DNA of 64,000 nt, taken from contig NZ_JARACP010000006.1 of the NCBI RefSeq assembly GCF_028765545.1, forward strand, positions 1-64,000, given 5' to 3'. Position 1 is the stretch's first letter. Every line of letters starts with the position of its first letter. The notes beneath the pieces were generated by a model that made no database searches, was not told where the DNA came from, and was given only the letters and a program-made list of their open reading frames with translations. Source of the DNA: Aliivibrio sp. S4MY1 (GTDB lineage Bacteria; Pseudomonadota; Gammaproteobacteria; Enterobacterales; Vibrionaceae). Below, one piece after another: positions 11,434 to 20,460 of the stretch. Both the position numbers and the translations under genes were made by a program.

Positions 11434-12252
11434 TTACTTAGCATCCAGTGATGGTGCTGTTTTTGCGTGAGTAAGATAAAGAGGAATACAAGTAAATAGT
11501 AGGCCGCCAACAATATTACCTAAAATAGTAGGGATAAGGTTGAAGTTCAACCATGTAGCGATACCGAAATCAGCACCAAGAATCATACCTAGTGGGAATA
11601 GGAACATGTTTACTACTGTGTGCTCAAATACTAGTGCGAAGAAGATAAAGATTGGGAACCACATCATTGCTACACGGCCGGACACTGTGCGAGCTGTCAT
11701 GTTACCAATCACACCTAAACATACCATTAGGTTACAGAAAATAGCGCGGACAAAACACGTGATCCAACCATCCATGCCCATATTTTCAAAACCTAAGCTA
11801 CGGGCTGTCGATACTGCGATAAACTTCTTCGCAACCGCGTTTAACTCTAAAGAGAAGTTACCTGTTAGAGAAACCGCAACAAGATAAGCAACAATTAATG
11901 ATCCAACAAGGTTACCTAGACCAACAATACCCCAGCAACGGAAAATGCGCCCCCAAGTAATGCCAGGACGGTTATCAAATTTTGCCAATGGAGCAAGACC
12001 AAACACTCCCGTGACTAGGTCATAACCCATTACACTCAAAATAACAAAACCAACAGGGAAGACAAGTGCACCAACGATACCAACACCAGTTTGTACAATG
12101 GTCGTAATAGCAACAACCACCGCCAGAGATAAAATAATACCAGCCATTGTGCTTCGTATTAGAAGATCTCGAGTGCTTGTTTTTACTTTTGCTTCACCAA
12201 CATTAATCATGGTTTGTACAAATTCTGCTGGTTTAAAGTCAATAGTAGACAT
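11434..12252 (-). CDS. Formate/nitrite transporter family channel, probably nitrite (NirC-like)
   Basis: 272-residue FNT-family protein with six predicted membrane segments. The conserved channel histidine sits in FEHTVVNMF, comparable to FEHSIANMF of FocA, and the NLVGS and GNIVGG repeats typical of the fold are present. FNT members carry formate, nitrite or hydrosulfide; location directly after nirB-nirD suggests nitrite. An AAGGAC ribosome-binding site precedes the ATG. Confidence 0.9.
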   Translation of the reverse strand: MSTIDFKPAEFVQTMINVGEAKVKTSTRDLLIRSTMAGIILSLAVVVAITTIVQTGVGIVGALVFPVGFVILSVMGYDLVTGVFGLAPLAKFDNRPGITWGRIFRCWGIVGLGNLVGSLIVAYLVAVSLTGNFSLELNAVAKKFIAVSTARSLGFENMGMDGWITCFVRAIFCNLMVCLGVIGNMTARTVSGRVAMMWFPIFIFFALVFEHTVVNMFLFPLGMILGADFGIATWLNFNLIPTILGNIVGGLLFTCIPLYLTHAKTAPSLDAK

Positions 12253-12362
12253 GAATGTGTCCTTATAAAAAATTAAAGTTTAAATTGAATAGTGAAAGAC
12301 TCGCTGTTTCTCAACTGTTGAGAAACAGCAAGCCTTTAAGCTATTAAATCTAACGTAAGTAA

Positions 12363-12692
12363 CTAAGCTGAGATTTCTACTGCACCTTTAGTAATACGAG
12401 TTTTATATGCTTTAACGTTAAATTGCTCATCTTCCATGCACACACCTGTAGTAAGATTAAAGCGCTGTTTCTTTAGGGGACTAGCCACCCAAAGCTCTCC
12501 TTGGTGTTCAACAATTAAACCACGTGATAAAACATTTGATTGGAAGTAAGGGTCAGTATTACTGATTGCCAATACGTCTTCGCCTTTTGATGGACGAAAC
12601 ACGGCAACTTGCTCACCATTCACAAGAGCACAAACCCCTGTACCTGGAATGATATCTTCTAGTTGACAGATTTTTACGAATTTAGAAGTCAT
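12363..12692 (-). CDS. nirD: Nitrite reductase (NADH) small subunit
   Basis: 109 residues of Rieske-like fold. As in E. coli NirD, the CxH motifs that bind a Rieske cluster are absent (the only cysteines are in CQLE, GVCALV and GVCMED), so it is a structural subunit and not an electron carrier. It follows nirB by 17 nt, in the same operon. Confidence 0.94.
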   Translation of the reverse strand: MTSKFVKICQLEDIIPGTGVCALVNGEQVAVFRPSKGEDVLAISNTDPYFQSNVLSRGLIVEHQGELWVASPLKKQRFNLTTGVCMEDEQFNVKAYKTRITKGAVEISA

Positions 12693-12709
12693 AATTAACT
12701 CTCTCGCTC

Positions 12710-15271
12710 TTATTCAGTTGCTGCTACGTGTAGGATGTCACCCTTTGCTTCTGGGTGTTTTTCTGTAAAAGTTGCTGGGCGGTGTTGTTCACGGCCATCA
12801 GAAACAAACACAACATTCTCATCACGCTCATCAGTATTGATAAAGTGAGCAAAACGCTTAAGTTGGGTTTCGTCGTTTATTGTATCTGTCCACTCACATG
12901 CAAAGTTATTCACTAATTTTGCTACATCCAGTTCCAATTGCTCGTTGATACCCAGTTTGTTATCTACGATGACTTCACGTAGGTAATCCACACCGCCTTC
13001 TAGGTTATCCATCCATACCGATGTACGTTGTAGTGGTGCAGCCGTACGAATGTAGAACATCATGAAACGATCGATATATTTGATAAGTGTTTCTTGGTCT
13101 AAATCGCTTGCCAGTAAGTCCGCGTGACGAGGTTTCATACCACCGTTACCACATACATACATGTTCCAACCTGCGTCAGTTGCGATAATACCTAAGTCTT
13201 TACCTTGGGCTTCAGCACACTCACGAGTACATCCAGACACGCCGAACTTCATCTTATGAGGAGTACGGATGCCTTTATAACGGTTCTCGATCATTATGCC
13301 TAGGCCTACAGAGTCTTGAACACCGTAACGACACCACGTTGAGCCAACACATGTTTTAGCCATGCGAAGTGCTTTTGCGTAAGCTTGACCAGTCTCGTAA
13401 CCAGCCGCGATTAACTTCTTCCAGATTGCTGGTAAGTCATCTTTTTGAGCGCCAAATAGACCGATACGCTGTGCGCCTGTAATTTTGGTGTACAGGTTGT
13501 ATTCTGCTGCAACATCAGCAAGAACGCTTAGTGCTTGAGGTGTTACTTCGCCACCCGCCATGCGAGGGATAACAGAGTAAGAACCGTCTTTTTGCATGTT
13601 ACCTAGGAAGTTATCGTTGGTATCGTGCAGTTTTACTAGTTCAGGTTTAAGGATGTGCTCACCCCAGCAAGAAGCAAGGATAGAACCAGCAAGAGGTTTA
13701 CATACTTCACAACCGTAACCTTTGCCGTATTTTTCTAGAAGTTCATCAAACGTTTTGATTTCTTCGATACGAATAAGGTGGAATAGCTCTTGGCGAGAAT
13801 AAGCAAAGTGTTCACACACGTCACTCTTAACTTCGATACCAGACTTTGCTAATTCTGCATTAAGTACAGAGGTAACTAGAGGGATACAGCCACCACAGCC
13901 AGTACCAGCGCCTGTTACCGCTTTAATATCAGCCATTGTATGATGACCATCTGCAACCGCTTGAGCGATTTTGCCTTTGGTTACATCAAAGCATGAGCAG
14001 ATAACCGCAGATTCAGGAAGTGAGTCAGCACCTAGTGTTGGTTTTTCTGCGCCAGCGTGTGCTGGTAGAATAAGAGCGTCAGGGTGTTCTGGCAGGTCGA
14101 TTTCATTCAGCATAAGTTGCAGAAGATCGCCATAGTCAGATGTGTCTCCCACCATTACCGCACCAAGTAGCTTCTTGTTGTCTTCAGAAACGATAAGACG
14201 CTTGTAAACTTCTTGTTCTTCATTTTGGTAAACGTAGCTCTTACAACCAGGAGTGCGACCATTAGCATCACCGATAGAGCCAACTTTAACGCCAAGCAGT
14301 TTTAGTTTTGCAGACATGTCTGCGCCTTGAAACTTACTGTCATTACCTAAAATGTGGTCAACGGCAACTGTTGCCATTTTATAACCAGGAGCAACCAAGC
14401 CATAGAAGGTTTGATTCCAAGAAGCACATTCCCCAATTGCGTAAATGTTCTTATCGGTAGTTTGGCAGTTATCATTGATTTCGATACCGCCGCGAGGAGC
14501 AATACCAAGACCCATTTGACGAGCCAGTTTATCTTGAGGGCGGATACCTGCTGAGAATACGATGAAATCTGCTTCTAGCTCTGTGCCATCAGCAAAGCGC
14601 ATGACATTACGTGCATCTTTACCTTCCGGAACAATTTCAAGCGTATTTTTGCTTGTATGAACGTTAACGCCTATGCGTTCGATTTTTTGACGAAGTTGAT
14701 TACCACCAGCAAGGTCAAGTTGTTCTGCCATTAATTTCGGTGCAAATTCAACAACGTGAGTTGTTACACCAAGTGCTTTTAATGCTCCAGCCGCTTCAAG
14801 ACCAAGTAAACCACCACCAACGACAACACCGCTTTTACTGTTTTTTGCTGTTGCTTCAATAGATTTAAGATCTTCAATAGTGCGATAAACAAAACAATCT
14901 TTACCGTCGTTACCTTTAATTGGTGGAACGAATGGGTAAGAACCCGTTGCAAGAACTAGTTTATCGTATTGAATTTCACGACCAGTGCTTGAGTAAACGG
15001 TTTGTTTTTCACGATTGATATTAATAGCACGTTCACCAAGTAACACATTGATGTTGTGCTTTTCGTAGAATCCTTCTTTTACAAGAGAAAGTTCATCTGC
15101 AGTATGATGAGAAAAATAAGAAGAAAGGTGAACACGGTCGTAAGCGACACGAGGCTCTTCACAAAACACCGTGATGTCCATGCTTTGAACGTCGGTTTTA
15201 TCTACTAAATCTTCGATATAGCGATGACCAACCATGCCATTACCGATGATGACTAACTTCATCTTGCTCAT
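12710..15271 (-). CDS. nirB: Nitrite reductase (NADH) large subunit
   Basis: Cytoplasmic siroheme enzyme reducing nitrite to ammonium with NADH. The ATG at 15271 (MSKMKLVIIGNGMVGHRYIE) gives 853 residues, with AGGA 7-8 nt upstream; the 24 extra codons before it are AT-rich and unlike the family. Domains in order: FAD and NAD binding (GNGMVG; GGGLLGLEAAGAL), the BFD-like [2Fe-2S] segment (CSCFDV...GAGTGCGGC), and the sulfite/nitrite reductase half with the 4Fe-4S siroheme ligands in CVGSTWC and CTREC. An FNR-like site lies upstream. Confidence 0.96.
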   Translation of the reverse strand: MSKMKLVIIGNGMVGHRYIEDLVDKTDVQSMDITVFCEEPRVAYDRVHLSSYFSHHTADELSLVKEGFYEKHNINVLLGERAININREKQTVYSSTGREIQYDKLVLATGSYPFVPPIKGNDGKDCFVYRTIEDLKSIEATAKNSKSGVVVGGGLLGLEAAGALKALGVTTHVVEFAPKLMAEQLDLAGGNQLRQKIERIGVNVHTSKNTLEIVPEGKDARNVMRFADGTELEADFIVFSAGIRPQDKLARQMGLGIAPRGGIEINDNCQTTDKNIYAIGECASWNQTFYGLVAPGYKMATVAVDHILGNDSKFQGADMSAKLKLLGVKVGSIGDANGRTPGCKSYVYQNEEQEVYKRLIVSEDNKKLLGAVMVGDTSDYGDLLQLMLNEIDLPEHPDALILPAHAGAEKPTLGADSLPESAVICSCFDVTKGKIAQAVADGHHTMADIKAVTGAGTGCGGCIPLVTSVLNAELAKSGIEVKSDVCEHFAYSRQELFHLIRIEEIKTFDELLEKYGKGYGCEVCKPLAGSILASCWGEHILKPELVKLHDTNDNFLGNMQKDGSYSVIPRMAGGEVTPQALSVLADVAAEYNLYTKITGAQRIGLFGAQKDDLPAIWKKLIAAGYETGQAYAKALRMAKTCVGSTWCRYGVQDSVGLGIMIENRYKGIRTPHKMKFGVSGCTRECAEAQGKDLGIIATDAGWNMYVCGNGGMKPRHADLLASDLDQETLIKYIDRFMMFYIRTAAPLQRTSVWMDNLEGGVDYLREVIVDNKLGINEQLELDVAKLVNNFACEWTDTINDETQLKRFAHFINTDERDENVVFVSDGREQHRPATFTEKHPEAKGDILHVAATE

Positions 15272-15329
15272 AAGGATTCCTATTATCTTTGATATATAGA
15301 TATGATGAATTATGAATGAATATGTCGAT

Positions 15330-15343
15330 ATGATGTGGATCAA
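15330..15343 (-). promoter_or_regulatory. FNR-like site upstream of nirB
   Basis: The minus strand reads TTGATCCACATCAT, differing from the FNR consensus TTGAT-N4-ATCAA at one position. Its centre is about 65 nt before the nirB start, which leaves room for a class II promoter. Anaerobic activation of nirB by FNR is well known in E. coli; here it is inferred. Confidence 0.6.
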
Positions 15344-15502
15344 TTACGAAATAAAACTACACCAAAGTGGTAGGTAAGGGGCTGGTTTGTTATTTTTTGT
15401 TATTTAATCAATTGCTTGTGTGTAGCACGTAACTATTGCGTGTTGTTTTTTTACAATATCTAACAGGATTAATTTCTTTTTGGCTGGTTTTATCTTGGTT
15501 TT

Positions 15503-15543
15503 CTGAAAAAAAAAGACAGAATGTGAAGTGGTATTCTGTCTTT
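15503..15543 (-). terminator. Terminator of the chemoreceptor gene
   Basis: On the minus strand AAAGACAGAAT pairs perfectly with ATTCTGTCTTT across a 10-nt loop, and the T-run continues to nine T. It lies 28 nt past the stop codon. Confidence 0.88.
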
Positions 15544-15570
15544 AATTCGAAGGAAAGGTTTCTTATGAGT

Positions 15571-17445
15571 TTACAATTTGAATCGGTCTATTTCTTGTTT
15601 TAACTCATTTGAAAGATCTGATAGCTCTGATGCTTGAATTACAGATTGCTTTGTTTCTTCAGTTAATTCATTTGATACATCACGTACGGCTTCAGTATTC
15701 CGTGTGATTTCTTCTGTTACTGAGGATTGTTCTTCTGCAGCCGCCGCAATTTGAGCGGCCATATCACTTATTTGAGTTACTGAATTCGTAATTTGCAGCA
15801 AACTTGCTGATGCCGATTGTGCATCTTCGACACTAGTATTTGCGAGATTTTGGCTATCTTCCATAATCCCTACGGCTTTTTGTGTTGTTCCTTGCAGTGT
15901 TTCAATCATTTGCTGAATTTCTTGAGTCGATGCATGAGTGCGTTGACTTAAAATTCGAACTTCATCTGCAACTACAGCAAAACCACGGCCTTGCTCACCT
16001 GCACGTGCTGCTTCAATTGCGGCATTTAGTGCGAGTAAGTTTGTTTGTTCGGCAATGTTTTGAATGGTAGAAAGAATCGTATTGATGTTTTGAGCGTTGT
16101 GGTGGAGTTCTTCAATAACCCCAGTTGCTGTTTCAACTTCTTTGGCAAGGTTATCAATAGAGTGCTGGCTTTGACTCACTTGCTTAGCCCCATGATTTGA
16201 TGCCGTAACTGTTTCTTCTGCTGTTTGTGCTGTGTTATCTGCATTTCCTGCAATTTCTTGAGTTGCTGCCGCCATTTCATTAATTGCAGTAGCAACCATA
16301 TTGATTTCATCCATTTGGTGTTGGATTCGTACATTGCGTTCCTCAGCACTTTCGGCAGTAGAATTCGCTTGATTTGCTAGTGTTACTGAAATGTCACGTA
16401 AACGGCGAACCATTGAATGCATATTACCAACAAACGTATTGAAGTTAATGGCAAGCTGACCGACTTCATCATCACTATGTGGTTCTAAGCGTTGTGTTAA
16501 ATCCCCTTCACCCGATGAGATTTCTGCTAATGCGTCTGAAACTCGGATTAGATCTCTAAATAAAATATTAACTAGCATTGTTACACCGATAGCAACAATA
16601 ATGGTTAACACGATACTTAATAAAATGATTTCACGAAGAAGGGCTGAGTGACCAGCTTCTTCAGTTGCTTGTGTCATTTCAATCGCAAATGTCCAATGGG
16701 TATTTGGTACTTGAGCAAAATACACTAACTTACTGTCTCCATTAATTTCAGCAAATTCGATAGTGTTTTTGTTGATTGACTCTTGAATACTTTGTGGGGT
16801 CATATCAGAAAAGTAGCTGTTTACTTCTTTTTTTATTAATGATTTGTTTGGGTGTGCTAAGAAAGTCCCATCACTATCAATCAACATGGTGATAGTGTCT
16901 TTACCTGCGTCCAAACTAATTACATCGTTGATTAGTTGGTCGATCAGAACATCCGCACCAATTACACCAAGGAAGGTTCCGTTTTTGTAAACTGGTTCAG
17001 CAATAGTAACTAATAATGATTGAGTGATAGCATCTTGGTAAGAGGAAGTGATGATTTGTTTGTTTTCGCGTTGGGCTTCTTGATACCAAGGGCGTTGACG
17101 AGGATCATAATCAGCACGGTTACGTTCAGGATGAGATCGGTACATATCCCCACCTGGGGTACCAAAGAAAATATCATCGAATCTACCAGCATTACGGCTT
17201 AGCTGCAAAAAGGAGATAATATTTTCTGTTTGAGTGTAGTCATTAGTGGCATGTGCGATTTCAGCTTTAATTGAAATCCAATTTGAGATCCCCGTCGTTG
17301 CTGCAGAAGTAACACTTTCAGCTCGGGAGTATACCCCGTTGCGAGTTTGTTCGAATAATTGGCTTGAAGCAAACCAAGTTAATGCAGATGCAGTAATTAC
17401 GACAGCGAGTACACTTGCACTTATTAGCTTATGTTTTAGTTTCAT
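15571..17445 (-). CDS. vfcA: Methyl-accepting chemotaxis protein with dCache ligand domain
   Basis: 624 residues from the ATG at 17445 (TTTAGGTAG ribosome-binding site; the longer frame adds six residues). Order: N-terminal membrane helix (about 5-27), periplasmic double-Cache domain (about 35-270), second membrane helix (about 275-298), HAMP, then the signalling coiled coil with the conserved tip [17 protein letters not shown]. The dCache domain carries [14 protein letters not shown] and GVIGAD, the arrangement of amino-acid-binding dCache receptors. Position next to nirB and this domain fit V. fischeri VfcA, an amino-acid receptor; the symbol rests on that recollection. A sigma-28 promoter is upstream. 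Confidence 0.85.
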   Translation of the reverse strand: MKLKHKLISASVLAVVITASALTWFASSQLFEQTRNGVYSRAESVTSAATTGISNWISIKAEIAHATNDYTQTENIISFLQLSRNAGRFDDIFFGTPGGDMYRSHPERNRADYDPRQRPWYQEAQRENKQIITSSYQDAITQSLLVTIAEPVYKNGTFLGVIGADVLIDQLINDVISLDAGKDTITMLIDSDGTFLAHPNKSLIKKEVNSYFSDMTPQSIQESINKNTIEFAEINGDSKLVYFAQVPNTHWTFAIEMTQATEEAGHSALLREIILLSIVLTIIVAIGVTMLVNILFRDLIRVSDALAEISSGEGDLTQRLEPHSDDEVGQLAINFNTFVGNMHSMVRRLRDISVTLANQANSTAESAEERNVRIQHQMDEINMVATAINEMAAATQEIAGNADNTAQTAEETVTASNHGAKQVSQSQHSIDNLAKEVETATGVIEELHHNAQNINTILSTIQNIAEQTNLLALNAAIEAARAGEQGRGFAVVADEVRILSQRTHASTQEIQQMIETLQGTTQKAVGIMEDSQNLANTSVEDAQSASASLLQITNSVTQISDMAAQIAAAAEEQSSVTEEITRNTEAVRDVSNELTEETKQSVIQASELSDLSNELKQEIDRFKL

Positions 17446-17521
17446 TATACTACCTAAATCCATGGGTTAATTTTGCTAAAAATAGAGCCTACTATTCATT
17501 ATTTTTATAAGGCTTAATTTG

Positions 17522-17548
17522 TTATCGGGAAGTGCATATAAAACTTAA
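17522..17548 (-). promoter_or_regulatory. Sigma-28 (FliA) promoter of the chemoreceptor
   Basis: The minus strand has TTAAGTTT, 11 nt, then CCCGATAA, matching the flagellar consensus TAAAGTTT-N11-GCCGATAA at 14 of 16 positions with exact spacing. It places the transcript start about 65-70 nt before the ATG and ties receptor expression to late flagellar genes. Confidence 0.8.
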
Positions 17549-17838
17549 CTGGATTTGACTGAAATATATAAAAATTTATTATTATTTTCATAAATATTTT
17601 TTGATTTGTAACTCATTGGCTGGGTGATCGTTTGCTTTGTGTGTTTTGCATTCGATTATTTTTAGTTTCATTATTTATTAGTAATATATGAGTTATTTTT
17701 AGTGATCTAACAGACATATTTATGAAATCAATGTGAGAGTAAAGCGTAATTCTTTTAAACTTGGTCAGGTTATTGGATTGGATCACTCGTAATTGATTGA
17801 TTTGGTCTAGTTTATCCCCCTTGAATGAATGGTGAAAC
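17549..17838. other. Intergenic region between the divergent chemoreceptor and 5'-nucleotidase genes
   Basis: AT-rich, about 290 nt. I see no convincing promoter for the nucleotidase gene and no stable hairpin. An open frame on the minus strand covers part of it but extends into the nucleotidase gene and has no family resemblance. Confidence 0.4.
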
Positions 17839-19500
17839 ATGATGGAACGTCTTTCTCTTAAAACAGCGATTGCTGCTGCATTAGTTACAACGCTGGCAGG
17901 TTGTGCAACAACAACTGAGCATGCATGGCAAGAAGATACTACGTATAAGCTAACGGTATTACATACAAACGATAACCACGGTCGTTTTTGGCAGAATAAA
18001 TACGGCGAGTATGGCATGGCGGCTCGTAAAACGCTGATTGATGAGTTACGTGCAGATGTTCAAGCACAAGGCGGTAGCGTACTTCTTCTTTCTGGTGGTG
18101 ATATTAATACAGGTGTTCCTGAATCAGATCTTCAGGATGCTGAACCAGATTTTAAAGGCATGAATAAAATTGGTTATGATGCGATTGCCCTTGGTAACCA
18201 TGAATTTGATAATCCATTAGATGTATTGCAAAAGCAGATTGATTGGGCTGAGTTCCCAATGTTATCAGCTAATATCTATAATAAAAAAACTGGCGAGCGT
18301 AAATACCAAGCTTACGAAATATTTGAAAAGCAAGGTATTAAAATTGCTGTTGTTGGTTTCACAACTGAAGATACGGCTAAAATTGGTAACCCAGAATACA
18401 TCGGTGATTTAGAGTTTCGTGATCCTAAAGCAGAAGCGAAAAAAATCATTGCAGAGCTAGAAGCGAATGAGAAGCCGGATCTTATTTTTGCTGTAACGCA
18501 TATGGGCCATTATGAAAATGGTCAACGTGGTATTAATGCCCCAGGTGATGTTGCTTTAGCTCGTTCACTTGAGCTTGGTGAGCTAGACATGATTGTGGGT
18601 GGTCACTCGCAAGAGCCTGTATGTATGGAAGGCCCTAATGTAGCTAAGAAAAACTTTACGCCAGGTGATGAGTGTAAACCAGACCAGCAAAATGGTACTT
18701 GGATTGTTCAAGCGCACGAATGGGGTAAATACGTAGGTAAAGCTGATTTTGAATTCCGCAATGGCGAATTAGAGATGGTAAGCTACGATCTTATTCCTGT
18801 GAATTTGAAGAAAAAAGTGAAAATCGACGGTAAAAAACAACGTGTATTTATCCAAGATGAGATTGAACAAGATCCTGAATTACTTGCATTCTTAAAACCA
18901 TATCAAGAAAAAGGCCAAGGACAGTTGAATGTAAAAATCGCATCAACTAATGGAAAGTTAGAAGGGGACCGTAATGTGGTTCGTTTCCAACAAACAAATT
19001 TAGGTCGTTTAATTGCTCAATCTCACATGGAACGTGCTAAAGCGGACTTTGCAGTGATGAACTCAGGTGGTGTGCGTGATTCAATTGAGATGGGCGATGT
19101 AACCTATAAAGACGTGTTAACCGTGCAACCGTTTGGAAATATCGTTACTTATGCTGATATGACAGGCCAAGAAGTACTAGATTACTTAAATGTTGTAGCA
19201 ACGAAACCAGTTGATTCTGGTGCTTATGCTCAATTTGCAGGCATTAAGATGACAGTGGAGAATGGAAAAGTATCAAATGTGTTTATTGGTGGTAAGCAAT
19301 TGCGCTTAGATAACACATATCGTTTTACTGTACCAAGCTACAATGCTGCAGGTGGTGATGGTTACCCTAAAATTTCAGATCACTCAGGCTATGTGAATAC
19401 TGGTTTTGTTGATGCTGAAGTACTTAAAGAGTTCTTAGAAACAAACAGCCCAATAGATGTGAACAAATTTGCACCTCGTGGTGAAATTACTTATAAGTAA
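17839..19500 (+). CDS. nutA: Lipoprotein 5'-nucleotidase/UDP-sugar hydrolase family
   Basis: 553 residues. A lipoprotein signal ends at Cys22 (LAGC). The metallophosphoesterase domain shows HTNDNHGRFW, GGDINTG, LGNHEFD, THMGHY and GGHSQEP, the metal-binding set of UshA; the C-terminal substrate domain has NSGGVRDSIEMGD and FTVPSYNAAGGDGYP. It hydrolyses extracellular nucleotides to nucleosides and phosphate. The membrane-anchored form matches NutA of Vibrio rather than soluble UshA of E. coli. Two adjacent ATGs at the start leave a one-codon ambiguity. Confidence 0.92.
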   Translation: MMERLSLKTAIAAALVTTLAGCATTTEHAWQEDTTYKLTVLHTNDNHGRFWQNKYGEYGMAARKTLIDELRADVQAQGGSVLLLSGGDINTGVPESDLQDAEPDFKGMNKIGYDAIALGNHEFDNPLDVLQKQIDWAEFPMLSANIYNKKTGERKYQAYEIFEKQGIKIAVVGFTTEDTAKIGNPEYIGDLEFRDPKAEAKKIIAELEANEKPDLIFAVTHMGHYENGQRGINAPGDVALARSLELGELDMIVGGHSQEPVCMEGPNVAKKNFTPGDECKPDQQNGTWIVQAHEWGKYVGKADFEFRNGELEMVSYDLIPVNLKKKVKIDGKKQRVFIQDEIEQDPELLAFLKPYQEKGQGQLNVKIASTNGKLEGDRNVVRFQQTNLGRLIAQSHMERAKADFAVMNSGGVRDSIEMGDVTYKDVLTVQPFGNIVTYADMTGQEVLDYLNVVATKPVDSGAYAQFAGIKMTVENGKVSNVFIGGKQLRLDNTYRFTVPSYNAAGGDGYPKISDHSGYVNTGFVDAEVLKEFLETNSPIDVNKFAPRGEITYK

Positions 19501-19515
19501 TTGTTAAAAGAAGAT

Positions 19516-19550
19516 AAGCCTCTGAATCGTTATAATTTCAGGGGCTTTTG
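19516..19550 (+). terminator. Terminator of the 5'-nucleotidase gene
   Basis: AAGCCTCTGAA pairs with TTCAGGGGCTT (one G.U), followed by TTTTG. It lies 16 nt after the stop. Confidence 0.82.
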
Positions 19551-19611
19551 TTTATCAATTCAACAGTTTGTTGTTTTTGTAAGCGAACGGAAAGAAAAAA
19601 CAAAATAATGC

Positions 19612-19639
19612 TTGTCAAAAAACTCACAGACAGTATTAT
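19612..19639 (+). promoter_or_regulatory. Promoter of tRNA-Pro
   Basis: TTGTCA (19612-19617), 16 nt, TATTAT (19634-19639), followed by a GC-rich AGCCCTCG discriminator. The mature tRNA starts about 40 nt downstream. Confidence 0.75.
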
Positions 19640-19678
19640 AGCCCTCGTTGACACGGACAAGGTCTTTGTTTAACAGCT

Positions 19679-19755
<77 letters not shown>

Positions 19756-19763
19756 CTTTTAAG

Positions 19764-19796
19764 AAAGCCGCATCAGAAATGATGCGGCTTTTTTGC
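19764..19796 (+). terminator. Terminator of tRNA-Pro
   Basis: AAAGCCGCATCA/TGATGCGGCTTT closing a GAAA tetraloop, then a run of T, 9 nt beyond the CCA. Confidence 0.92.
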
Positions 19797-19818
19797 ATTT
19801 GTAATTTACATAATCCAC

Positions 19819-19854
19819 AGAAGAAAACGATGTTGGTATAATTCAACACCGTTT
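19819..19854 (-). terminator. Terminator of the copA-copG operon
   Basis: Minus strand: AAACGGTGTTG pairs with CAACATCGTTT (one G.U) around AATTATAC, then TTTTCTTC. The wobble pair exists only on this strand, which supports the assignment to the minus-strand operon. Confidence 0.75.
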
Positions 19855-19916
19855 ATGATACATGCCAATTTATCTGATAATCACTTATCTTGATTAGTAT
19901 TAAGTCTGATACGACC

Positions 19917-20354
19917 CTAATTATGGGTATTAAATAACGCTAATTTTCCATTCTCTTTAAATGCAACCACTTGGTATTTATCTTTTTGGTCACCATATTC
20001 CATGCCTGGTGAACCCATTGGCATACCAGGAACAGCGAGACCTTTAAAATCTTTAGGATCTGCTAAAAAGTTTTTAATATCTGATGCAGGGATATGTCCT
20101 TCAAATACATAACCATCGATAACTGCCGTATGACAAGAGGCAAGGCGAGGATCAATACCTAGCTTCTCTTTTATTGCAGCCATATCTTCATGCTTTTCTG
20201 TGTTTACGTCATAGCCATTATCTTTCATATGATCTTCCCACTCTGTACAGCAACCGCAGTAAGGGGATTTATAAGAAGTGACTTCAGTTGCTGCAAATAC
20301 TGATGAACTCACTAACATCAGAGAAGTTAAAGCGAGTTTTTTTACTTTTTTCAT
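19917..20354 (-). CDS. copG: DUF411 periplasmic copper-handling protein, CopG-like
   Basis: 145 residues with a signal peptide (cut near VFAATEV). The DUF411 core begins with YKSPYCGCCTEWEDHM, whose vicinal cysteines are the expected metal site, followed by HTAVIDGYVFEGHIP and the methionine-rich AVPGMPMGSPGMEYG. The family includes CopG of V. cholerae and Pseudomonas, linked to periplasmic copper resistance. Location after copA supports this. The gene is the last of a three-gene copper operon with a 24-residue ORF between it and copA. Confidence 0.85.
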   Translation of the reverse strand: MKKVKKLALTSLMLVSSSVFAATEVTSYKSPYCGCCTEWEDHMKDNGYDVNTEKHEDMAAIKEKLGIDPRLASCHTAVIDGYVFEGHIPASDIKNFLADPKDFKGLAVPGMPMGSPGMEYGDQKDKYQVVAFKENGKLALFNTHN

Positions 20355-20371
20355 TGTGAATATTCCAAAGG

Positions 20372-20446
20372 TTATTTTGAATTAGGTGATAGCCAAAACC
20401 AGTAGATAATGGCAATAATTAGAGCAATACCAATTAGATTAATCAT
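20372..20446 (-). CDS. Unannotated 24-residue single-membrane-segment ORF in the copper operon
   Basis: Minus-strand ATG at 20446 preceded by the strong Shine-Dalgarno AAGGGG at 6-7 nt, stop TAA at 20372-20374. The product begins MINLIGIALIIAIIYW and ends FWLSPNSK: one hydrophobic stretch (about residues 3-19), aromatic residues at the membrane edge and a short polar tail, no cysteine. It starts 14 nt after the copA stop and ends 17 nt before copG, spacing typical of translated operon members. I do not recognise the family. It may be an accessory subunit of the CopA ATPase or an unrelated small membrane protein. Confidence 0.65.
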   Translation of the reverse strand: MINLIGIALIIAIIYWFWLSPNSK

Positions 20447-20460
20447 GCGATGCCCCTTTA

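Noticed and set aside
17613-18017. Long minus-strand frame opposite the start of the 5'-nucleotidase gene
   Set aside because: It overlaps a clear lipoprotein signal sequence on the other strand and has no recognisable family.
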